DNA of 64,000 bases from Calendula officinalis (taxonomy: Eukaryota > Streptophyta > Magnoliopsida > Asterales > Asteraceae), in contig OY970821.1 of assembly GCA_963853835.1 (NCBI GenBank), positions 47,632,646 through 47,696,645 on the forward strand. The letters run 5' to 3'. Below are positions 42,612 to 52,262 of the stretch, one piece after another. The position numbers and the translations under genes are program-made. The notes below the pieces were generated by a model. That model made no database searches, was not told the DNA's origin, and worked only from the letters and a program-made list of their open reading frames with translations. Numbering within the stretch: position 1 is the stretch's first letter; each line of letters starts with the position of its first letter.

Positions 42612-43751
42612 CTAAAACACATACATAACAGTTTGAAACCTTTAGTATAAATCATATATATTATGGTTCTGTTAAGAAAAGATCAAACTATGATTAAAAC
42701 AAAGCTATTTCTGGAAGTCGAGCACTACCTGAAAATGACTGCAAGCAAGAATGTGATCGCAGGAGTGAATCTAAAAGATCTTCTTGCACATGACGTTTAT
42801 TTTTCCTCTAATGGTGACCTTGTAACACCACAGATCCATAATAACCATTTCGAAAAAATAGAATCCATTTTTGGCTGCATAACTCACCATGTGCATTGTG
42901 CAATGAATACCTACATGTCTGCCTTTACTGCATAACTCACGATGTGCATTGTCCTTGCCTGCATCCATAATCAAGACAACGATAAAAACAACTAACTTGT
43001 AAAAGTTGTAACATATAACTTAAAACCCAGAAGAAAAATGCGCCCATATTATGTGTTTTACACTATATTTTATGTTTTTATTCGACATAAGAACAGGGCA
43101 TAAAAATTGTATCAATCAGATACAAAAATATTAACAATAATGTGTATCAATCGGATTCAAAATCTATGTATATAACAGGTATATATTAACAAATATAACA
43201 GGTATCAATCGGATTCAAAAAAGGTATATGGGATGGGAAAATAACAGGGATTAATTAACAATAATTTTATAAATCAGACTCAAAATTTCGATACCCAAGT
43301 ATTTCAAGAAATCTTAGAATTCAGAATAGGGGAATAGAATAGTTACCATTGACGTTGAAGATTGTTACACTGTAATTACGGTTGAATTACAGTGTAATAT
43401 CAACAATTCCACATTCTTATTTATCAAAAATGGCAGTTACTTGTTTCAACATTATGAGGGGTGGCATATGATTCAAACGATTTCTTGTCACCAGTCTAAA
43501 TTAGGGGTGGCGTATATACCTAAAACGCTTTTTGTCCTCATTATTAGGGCGGCTTATGATTCAAACGTTTCTGTTGGATTCAAATGACTTCTTGTCACTT
43601 TTTGTCGATGATTCAAACATTATTAGAGGTTACTGCGAAATTATTTATTCGTCCAATCTAGATGAAGTGGTATTTTGTCAAATGAACCCTAAATTGAACC
43701 CTAAATATTAACCTATACAGAAATTTGAAGCACAAAATAGAAAGAAATTAC

Positions 43752-43875
43752 CTGAATTAGGGCTTTCGTTAGAGGTTATTCGAAATGGCGGAGGATATAC
43801 CCCCGATATACATCTTGTGGATGAAGTCGCCGCATTCAATTGGTTAACTGTTCTATGAATTGAGGCGGAAGACAT
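43752..43875 (-). pseudogene. possible captured first exon
   Basis: ATG at 43875 opens MSSASIHRTVNQLNAATSST and runs to a CAG/GTAATT donor at 43751. Ser/Arg-rich and poor in acidic residues, like an organelle-targeting leader. Near the Helitron 5' end. Gene of origin not recognised; could belong to the same captured gene as 42502-42611. Confidence 0.35.
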
Positions 43876-44238
43876 GGAAGATGAAGCGACCCAGAGGGAA
43901 GACACGGTTTGTAGAATTTTCTTGAAGATGCCACCGGCCAATAGGGTAATTACATGTGGCATTATGGACCAATGAGAAAACTTGAAAGTGATTAGCTGGC
44001 AAAATAATATCAAATGTAGCCTCATATATAGGTTAAGATTTGGATTAAAACATTTATTTCGAGTCAAACATGTTTTGTTTTTAAAACCTTCAATTATTCC
44101 GCATTTAAACCACGAGACGGTTTTATATTTTTACTTATGAGTTGGGACCTTTGAGTTACTTGTACTCTTGGGGAAATTGTTTTATTTTATTATTTAAAAT
44201 TTTTTAAATTTCCCCTGATTTTTGGGTTGTTACCAAAT

Positions 44239-44411
44239 TGTAAGATTCGTCCCACATTGGTTGGAGAGGGGAATGAAACACTCCTTATAAGGGTGTGGAT
44301 ACCTCTCTTAGCATGAGGCCTTTTGGGTGGAAGTGGTCCATACCAAGAACAAAACCGTGCGCCGGTGGGCAAAGCGGACAATATTGTGCTACGGGGATCT
44401 GGGATGTTACA
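44239..44411 (+). repeat. TRIM-type LTR forming the end of the LARD1 5' LTR
   Basis: 173 bp, TGTAAGATTCGTCCCACATT ... GGGATGTTACA, of the widespread dicot TRIM type (CCCACATTGGTTGGAGAGG, CCTTATAAGGGTGTGG, AAAGCGGACAATAT). Immediately followed by the LARD1 primer site. Confidence 0.88.
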
Positions 44412-44414
44412 AGT

Positions 44415-44426
44415 TGGTATCAGAGC
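44415..44426 (+). other. LARD1 primer-binding site (tRNA-iMet)
   Basis: TGGTATCAGAGC, 3 nt after the composite LTR. Confidence 0.9.
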
Positions 44427-44903
44427 TCTGGCTTGAGAGAACTGGGTTTACAAGGGGTGAATTCCAAACTCAAGTCGAAGCATTAGTTTTCAAAAATGAG
44501 TTTTTCAAATGTTTTAAAATGAGTCCAAATCCAATTTGAGAAGCAGCGCATCACGACGACCTTATGCCTCTAGTACTTTATTCATGAGATATTTAGTATA
44601 TTTAAAACGTCGCGAGTGACATTGATTACTAAGAGAGTAAAAGAGAGTTAACACGAGATGAGCGTGAATTGTGCGACTATATATATGTATATATACTACG
44701 TTTATTGTTGTGAACTACTTGTTATGTGGATGATATGAGGATGGAAGATCGTGGAATTTTTGAAACTGGCTCGAAACCATGACAGGGGTAGTGCGAATAA
44801 TAATAGAGGGCCCCTATTATTATACGCACATGACTCATGCCTATGTTTCGAAAAGGATTCAAGGAGACCATTCGTCAAGCATTAAAGTATCATTAAACCC
44901 TCA

Positions 44904-44934
<31 letters not shown>

Positions 44935-47783
44935 AGTCGATAATAAAATCACTAAAAGAGATTTATGAGAAAATAGTGCAACCAATAGAATAAGAGTATT
45001 ACCAAACTCGAATTGATAAAGAGTTATCAAAACAGGTCAAGAAAGAGACCAATAAATCAAATTGGGTTGAATTCGTTAAATGATTTAATTGAGTTATTAA
45101 TACATCGAGGACGATTTAGCGATCATTAAATTAAAGTAAATGTTTGAAAATAGAGAATGAGGATTGAGTAAAAATAAATGAATGAGAATTTATCCAAAAC
45201 AAATTTTAAATGAAGAGATCTACTTATTTGAGCTTATTAAATGGAGGTATGAAATATTATTAAACGAGGAAATCATGAGATTACATGAAACAATGAGATA
45301 CCGCTAAATTTAAATTATTAATGAGTAATAAGAGACATATTAATATTTGAAATGAGAATAGAGAATAATAATCGAATAATATAACATAGAATGATTACTT
45401 CTTCCTACATGAGAGATTATGAATTATGAGAAATTAATAAATCAAGAGATGAATGAACATTTATTTAAAACGAATTAAATTTAAAATTATATTTAAAGTT
45501 ATAAGTATTCACTAATTTGAGTCAAGATGTTTGATCTAATAAATAATGGTGTTGGATAAATATGCCGATTATTGAGAATTATTAATTGAGTAAGACATAA
45601 AACTCTAATAGAGTTAATAAAAGTTGTAAATATTGAGACATCACTAGTTGAATGAGATGAGTACAGAATATGAGATTTTGAGTGTCACTTCCAAACTCGG
45701 GGACGAGTTTTCTCCAAGTGGAGTTGAGTGGTGGTTAAAGGGGAAAAACCGCCAATACTAAGGATGTTAATAGAGAATGTGTATAAAGTTGTGAATTATT
45801 AAATTCATGTTGTTGAGCATATATGTGCACATAATTGGCTAGAGAGTTATAAGAGTGACTAATTGATCGCGAAATTATTCCTCTGGGAATATAATGAGAT
45901 AAAAAGAGATTAATATGACATGAGAATTTATTCAAGTCAAGTTAAATGAGAAAAACATGATTACGAAAAGTTATTAAATTCAGTCAAGAAAGTTATTGAA
46001 TCAAATTATTGTGTTGAGTATTACACATTAGTGAGTGATAATTAATTATCAAGATTAATGGTGCAAATGAGAAGTAGTAAGTACTATAACTATATAAATA
46101 ACGAGAAATTGAATAACTAGAGTCGGTCTTGAGAAGATCGTCATAACAAAGTTATGAGGAAAAATTCAGTATTATTGAAACACTACCAAACTGTAAGTAA
46201 CTAATAAGTCAAGTTAAACGAATAAATTATTAAAATGAACCAAATGATAAAAAGTGTATTTATGAACAAATATTAAATTAAAATTAAAGGGAATATCGAG
46301 TTAAATTATTAATTGAATGTCGTCAAATATTATGCTTTATTGAGTAATTATTAAATCAAGAATAGTTATTAAAATGAGCAAATGAGAAAAATATAAGCGT
46401 ATCAAATGATAAAATTTTATTCAAATACTATGAGTTTCTAAATCAAGAAAACAATAAAAATATAAAGTAATGAAGAAACTTTATATTGAGAACGAGAAAA
46501 TAACTGAGTAATTAAGTGCATGAGAATTATCAAGTTTATATATATATATAATGGAAGAGTTTGAGACTTAAAAATAAATAAGATTAATGAGTGGGATTTT
46601 GGTCAAATTGATCAATAGACAATTTAAATGAGAATAAAGCGAGAAAATAATTTACAAGCCATATGATAAAATCATTAATCGCATTGATAAAGATCGTTAA
46701 AATGAGTTAAGCGAGTAGTGTTAAAAGGAGTTAACAAGAAATTGCTAAATATGAGTTAACAATAGAACTAATAACGCGGTTTAAAAAAAATTATATGTTC
46801 GAGTAGTCTGATAATTAAATTTGATCACGCAAGAGTCACAAAGAGCGAGAAAATGGGCATTTTGAACGACTTGTGATAAATTGTTAAGTGAGATTTGAGT
46901 TAAATTAATAATATAGCCGCGTTGAGTTAAAAGTAAATTGTGGAAATTTGAGATGAGTGCATTTGAATATATGCAAATTGAGTAAGATGCATGAGTTGCC
47001 TTACTATATGAGATTTCTGTGTGATAAAAACATTTCTTGAGAATATTGTGCTTAGTTGTGTATTGTTTGTTAACGGTGTGAACCTCTAGATTGTTGCCTA
47101 TGTTTTAAACGAGCTAATGTTATATAGAGCAGAGGACCTTGAAATGCCATTTATTGGTAGTGACCGCCAATAATAAAATTTTATTAATTGATAAAACGTA
47201 AAAGTGATAATTTGTTGGAACGGTGCGGGAAAGTTTTTCCCATAAAAACTTACTTTTATCGCCATGAGAGTGCCAAGTATGATTGCGAGCACGAGTTGGA
47301 CGACCGAGTACTACACCGAGATCATCTGTCGCCACAAATCAAACCGTAACAAATATCCAAGTGGAGTTGAATCGGAGATTCAACGCAAAGTTAATCGTTG
47401 AGTGCAGCAACTGTGTCTGACTACGAGAGCAAGAAGACGTCTTTAACAGAGTATCGTAGATCTTTTTGTATTTCTATCGACATCTTTTTTCATTGATAAA
47501 CTGAGATTCTTAGAGAACGTTCCGTTTTCTTATTTATTTCTTTTAGCCTTATCTTGTCGCGTCGTTAGAGACGGAAGACTTATATGAGCAGATGTGAGAG
47601 CCGATGTCCATTTTGATCGAGTGGATCACCCTGACGAGTTTCTTTATTTCATAACCTTATCACTTTTCCTCTATTGCGGATGTGTGTCGTTGAAGATCTT
47701 GTGATTGAGACTTAAAATTTCTGCCCTGAGCTTCTTCCGAGCCAGGACTTCGGGGACGAAGTCTATTTCAAGTGGAGTTGAGT
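44427..47783 (+). other. LARD1 interior, noncoding, C-poor plus strand
   Basis: AT-rich with G clearly exceeding C on the plus strand; dominated by GAG/AAT words. No ORF of note. A block CTCGGGGACGAGTTTTCTCC plus AAGTGGAGTTGAG (about 45694-45729) recurs in a variant before the 3' LTR (47750-47783), and AAGTGGAGTTGA again at about 47359. Another island (47268-47335) is shared with LARD2. Confidence 0.75.
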
Positions 47784-50700
47784 TGTAACGCCCTGAAAAT
47801 ACTGTAATTAATTTAATTACCTTTTTATTTAAAATAAATTACGTGTTAATTATTTAACTGAGATTTTGTGCCTATCTTAGTGATAACGTATTTAATTGTG
47901 AATATTAAATGGATGGCGCTTCGTGTAATAACTTGTGCGTTAATTATTTCGAGACTTAATAATTATGTGGGTTATTTATTTAAAGAGTAACGTTACACAT
48001 CTAACTAATCATATGTGATCTAGTAAATAATTAAGTGTTTTAATCCCGAGTCTGGAATTGTTCGTGTATGGTGCGAGTTTTAGGAGGCTTCGAGGCCCGA
48101 CCAATAGGCCAAGGGCCGAACACTCTACCTCTTTGTTCTCGAGTTCGCTTAAATGAGTTAAACACTGAAATCTCCTATTTTACCTTGCTTCTCGAAAATC
48201 TGGGCCAAGTGTTCCCTTTTGTGTCGGTTTTTGTGCAATGTTTTAATAAGCTCGAGTTTTGTTGGTGGTCCAAGCCCGAGAATTTGATAAAGCCTTAATC
48301 CATTGTCCAACCCATTTAAACAGATTATCACCCACATCCCACCCTAATCACGAAGCAGCCGTCGACTTTGGGCACCTCCATTTCCTATTTTCTCCTTCTC
48401 GTTGGACAGCCACAAATCATGAAGCACCACCCTTTTTTTTTGTGGCGTGAGTTTTGGTTGGCATGAGAATTGGACGGCAAGCACCTCTAATTAATTTGAG
48501 GTGCTTGCTTTGGTTTGTGTGTGTTTAGCAATTGTTTTTCAATGCCACCGTCATATTTTGATACTTTGTGCAATTTCTTGCGTGAGGCAGCAACAAATCG
48601 ACTAGAAGGACCTTCCTTGTGCATATTGTTATTTCGTGAATGGGGGTATTGTGTGCAACAACAATTAGCAAGTCAAGAACATCAAGTGTTGGTGGTGCCG
48701 GAGCCGAGCAGCAGAATCATCGAGTGGGAGCAGTTCAGGAAAGTGATTGAACATGAAGATTGATCAAGTATTATCGGTAGTATCTTTTTCCCGTTTTTGC
48801 CTGTTATCTGGTTCCTTGTTTTACTCTTACAATTCTGTAATGTATTAATCAGTGAGGTGCTTTTCGGTGGAGTTAAACAGCAAGTGTGAGCGGGCAATGG
48901 ATGACCAATTGATCGCAGAATTTGAGCATGAGGCTTGCTTCGTTTTTCGGTAGTTTCACCCTTCTTGTTTTCCTTCCACCCGATCTTTTGTTTAATTTCA
49001 GTTGTATTGATTGTTTTGTGACCAAGCAGATTGGAGTGATGTTGTCCTAGCCGAACCCTTGACTTGTTAGCTATTTTGCTCATCATTCGGATATTATGGG
49101 GCTGTTGGGACCCAAGCAGGAGTGAGCCATGGGTTGTTGCGATCGCCGAGTTCCACGAATTCCGTAGCCTAGCTGTGTTCTCGAGCAAGTGTTCCCAAGA
49201 CAATTTACACTCCCTGATTCGGTAGTCTTGAACTCTTGTGCCCTTCCGTTTGATTATTGTTTGTTGTGATTAATTCCGTTACATGTAGAGGGCTGCAACC
49301 GAACCAAAGATGGTTCGGGTTTTGTTAAGATTGTTTGATTGTTTTGTTTGGTGGTTATCAGGTATCTCGGGAATAAGCGGTTTGATGTCGAGAATTTTAA
49401 ACGGGTTTTAAACAACAGCAAATCAAATTTTTGGGCAGAATCTATTCGCCATGTTTGAGTCCGTTTTCAACACACTTAAAATACGTTTCTGGAATTTTAG
49501 CCTGTGAAAGTCTCTAGTTTTCTGAGACCTCTTTCCAATTCCGCTGACGGCTCGTTAATCCGATTTGTCGTTTAAAAGATATCCCTGTTTTAGTAAAACC
49601 ATCGCAGAATAGTTTTCGGTTCAGCTATTCTGTCTTGTAAGCCTGATTTGAACCTTTTCTGTTTGGATTCAGTTTCCGAGGTTTTCTGTAAAATTGTAGT
49701 TCTCTGAGTCATTTAGCTACTATAAAAATTTGATTAATATCTAGTGAGCGGTTTGAGAGTTATGGCCGTTCCCATAAGAGTGCTGTGTGCTGTCAGATTC
49801 TGTTGGAAATAATTTTAAGCCGAATTTTGATCCTAGTCTTGTGATGCATTGTAGGATCCTTTAGGAGCGGAGTTGTGACTCTTGTACGTGCCGAGGATTT
49901 CTTAGGAGCTTACGGTTATTCGAGGTGGGTAATCTCACTATAAACTTGTACTTACTTTCGATCCATGATTTTGTGCTATGTGTTTTGAATTGTCTTGTAG
50001 ATTGAGCGTGAGTATCCTCACCGTGTATTCAGTTATAACGATACGTGCATGACTTATGTGGTTAACTGTTTTGATCTATTTTACTTTCTGTGTGATTGAT
50101 CTGTTATCTGAGTATCTGAGTGGCTGTTTTTATTTATCACTGATCTGAGACAGACGTGCCGAGTATCTGAGCTGGTACAGAGTCATTATGTGCTACTATG
50201 TGATAGGGATATCTGAGTGGTTTATGTTATGAGTTGAAAACATAAAAAAAATAAAAAAAAATAACAAATCTGTGTGGTGGCCTGAGTGGCAATTCTGTGT
50301 GGTGGCCCAAGTGGCAGTTCTGTGTGTTAGCCTGAGTGGCATTTTAGTGTAAGGAGGGGCGAGGTTGATCTCTCGACCCGAATTACACAAGCGCGCTATA
50401 TAAATTTAAAATCTGAGAAAATAAACTTGAGCAATTGAGAATTGAGTAGAGTCTCTAGGGATCACTTATGTGGCATGAGTTGTTTGTAATTACTTGTTTA
50501 TTTTGATATTATTCACTCAGCGGTGGCTGACCCCAATCACTCCCTTCCATTTTACAGGTACTAGCAAGGGCAAAGAGAAGGTCAATTGTTGATGAGCTGC
50601 GTTCCTATTTTTATATTTATGGATTTGGATTAAAACATTTATTTCGAGTCAAACATGTTTTGTTTTTAAAACCTTCAATTATTCCGCATTTAAACCACGA

Positions 50701-51328
50701 GACGGTTTTATATTTTTACTTATGAGTTGGGACCTTTGAGTTACTTGTACTCTTGGGGAAATTGTTTTATTTTATTATTTAAAATTTTTTAAATTTCCCC
50801 TGATTTTTGGGTCGTTACAAAAATTGTAAGATTCGTCCCACATTGGTTGGAGAGGGGAACTAAACAGTCCTTACAAGGGTGTGGATACCTCTCTTAGCAT
50901 GAGGCCTTTTGGGGTGAAGTGGTCCATACCAAGAACAAAACCGTGCGCCGGTGGGAAAAGCGGACAACATTGTGCTACGGGGTTCTTGGATGTTACAAGT
51001 GGTATCAGAGCCAGACCCGGGCCGATGGTAACAATAGAAATTGCTAAATATGAGTTAACAATAGAAATTGCTAAATATGAGTTAACAAGTGGTATCAGAG
51101 CCAGACCCGGGCCGATGTGCACAACGAGGGCGTTGTGTCCCAAGGGGGGGAGAATTGTAAGATTCGTCCCACATTGGTTGGAGAGGGGAACGAAACACTC
51201 CTTATAAGGGTGTGGATACCTCTCTTAGCATGAGGCATTTTGGGTGGAAGTGGTCCATACCAAGAACAAAACCGTGCGCCGGTGGGCAAAGCGGACAATA
51301 TTGTGCTACGGGGATCTGGGATGTTACA
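47784..51328 (+). repeat. LARD1 3' LTR with terminal TRIM (3545 bp)
   Basis: TGTAACGCCC start at 47784. Matches the 5' LTR without the Helitron, has a 23 bp insertion near 48630, and extends past the first TRIM LTR (ending 50997) through TRIM internal sequence and a second TRIM LTR. Confidence 0.9.
50825..51328 (+). mobile_element. TRIM element (504 bp) at the end of LARD1
   Basis: Two 173 bp LTRs (50825-50997 and 51156-51328). Between them: primer site TGGTATCAGAGC (51000-51011), a second copy of the primer-site block (about 51081-51116), and a polypurine tract AAGGGGGGGAGAAT (51142-51155). Between the primer-site blocks lie two tandem 27 bp copies of GAAATTGCTAAATATGAGTT sequence matching the LARD1 interior at 46738-46766. 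No coding capacity. It has no separate target duplication: its right end is the LARD1 end. Confidence 0.88.
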
Positions 51329-51333
51329 TTGTC

Positions 51334-51608
51334 TAAGTATTAACTCCTCTATAGTTATTACTCGGACACTGATATCAGCTGTTAGTATCAGCTGATATAA
51401 CTCTCAGTGGATAATCTTCTAGTTTTGAGCAATTTAAAGTGTCATTTCAAGTATAGAGTTTTAGTTAGTGTGTACTATCTATTTCCGCAAACTTTGTACT
51501 ATATTAAGTTGTTTTAATAAACTCTTAATCATTGAAATCTTGTTGTTCATTATATTATCTTCGTAAATCAGTCTTAACGCAACACGTTAGTGTTGTTGGG
51601 ATCCAACA
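51334..51608 (+). repeat. copia family 1 3' LTR, second part
   Basis: Resumes after the TTGTC duplication. Contains CAGCTGTTAGTATCAGCTGA, a spaced pair of the family's CAGCTG word, and ends TTGGGATCCAACA. Confidence 0.85.
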
Positions 51609-52053
51609 AAATCTTTGCTTGATGTTCACCCAACCAATCCATCCTAATAACTATATCAAAACCCGCAATTTCCATGGCTAATAAATTCACCTTAAACTTT
51701 TTCCCGTGTATTTCTTGCTCATAATTTCGACACATATGTTGAACAATGGAAGTTTTTCCATCCGTAATTTCTATATGCAATTTCTATATCATAAATCTCA
51801 CCAAGAAGTTCTAAGGGCACTTTCAAAACCACAACAAAATCATGTGACACAAACGAATCAGTAGCACCCGAGTCAAATAAGATCCGGCGGGAATAGAATT
51901 TACGAGTAGGGTTCGTGAAACGACATCGTGGACCTCGTTGGATTTATCTCGGGTAAGTTGGAAAGACCGTCCTTTGACCTTTGTTGGCTCCGCTTTCTTT
52001 TGAGCGGTCGACACCATAGTCTCGTTTCCCTTCTTCGGGCAAGAATTGCTATA
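51609..52053 (-). pseudogene. Ty3/gypsy gag end and protease fragment
   Basis: Minus strand reads STAQKKAEPTKVKGRSFQLT (same as the gag end at 10860-10925), then RDKSNEVHDVVS, and in shifted frames a protease portion with LLAMEIAGFDIVIRMDWLGE. No active-site DSG is readable without shifts. A scrap between two copia elements, probably what remains of the original insertion target. Confidence 0.8.
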
Positions 52054-52262
52054 GTTGTTGGGTCACAACAACCCTGGTTTGTATATTATTTAGATAGAAT
52101 TAGATTACTTAAGACAAATAATGTATTGAACACAAGATTATAGTCAAATGTAATATTCCACTAAGTGTGGCTTGTTGCAGAAAAACAAGACCACTGCACA
52201 ATTACAAAGTGTATGAATGAACGTGTAAATTGGTATCTACTACTTTTCCAAGTGATCTCCAT
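52054..52262 (-). repeat. probable 3' LTR end fragment of copia family 2
   Basis: On the minus strand it ends CCAGGGTTGTTGTGACCCAACA, which looks like a copia LTR end next to the gypsy scrap. No polypurine tract or LTR start is visible between it and the ORF at 52263, so most of the LTR is missing. Boundary uncertain. Confidence 0.4.

Larger units (their letters stand above)
41511..44038 (-). mobile_element. Helitron (2528 bp), non-autonomous, with captured gene pieces
   Basis: Absent from the 3' LTR, which gives an exact empty site (TTTATGGA/TTTGG). On the minus strand it begins TCTTAACCTATATATG and ends in a hairpin (CCCGCC-CAATCA-GGCGGG), then TTTTGAAGCTAG, inserted between A and T: the three hallmarks of Helitrons (5' TC, 3' hairpin plus CTAG, A/T target, no duplication). 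No Rep/helicase ORF. Contains exon-like pieces at 42502-42611 and 43752-43875. Confidence 0.93.
38698..44411 (+). repeat. LARD1 5' LTR (3186 bp plus 2528 bp Helitron)
   Basis: Collinear with 47784-50997 with about 1-2 percent visible differences. Features: a 27 bp minisatellite at 41152-41235 (TGTGTGGTGGCCTGAGTGGC), a TATA box (CTATATAAAT, about 41283) shortly after it, the Helitron at 41511-44038, and a terminal TRIM-type LTR at 44239-44411. Confidence 0.9.
38698..51328 (+). mobile_element. LARD1: 12.6 kb coding-free LTR element
   Basis: Large retrotransposon derivative bounded by TTGTC duplications (38693-38697, 51329-51333). Giant LTRs (38698-44411 including a Helitron, 47784-51328 including a TRIM), tRNA-iMet primer site, and a 3.4 kb interior without gag or pol. 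The base LTR starts TGTAACGCCC. Its original end is CGTTACA at about 50818, but both LTRs run on through a 173 bp TRIM-type LTR, and the duplication lies outside that. Depends on proteins of an unknown helper. Confidence 0.9.
29556..51608 (+). mobile_element. copia family 1 element, 5'-truncated, 3' LTR split by LARD1
   Basis: Retains the gag end, pol, the env-position ORF, polypurine tract and 3' LTR (38013-38697 plus 51334-51608, 960 bp when rejoined, TGTTAGTCCC...GATCCAACA). The 5' LTR and most of gag are missing, with an abrupt join at 29556. Two ORFs with the second downstream of pol place it with the SIRE/Maximus type of plant copia. The right boundary adjoins a gypsy scrap at 51609. 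Confidence 0.85.

Noticed and set aside
50825..51328. Cassandra-type TRIM carrying 5S rRNA sequence
   Set aside because: LTR lacks any 5S-like box A/C promoter sequence; it matches the other common TRIM type.
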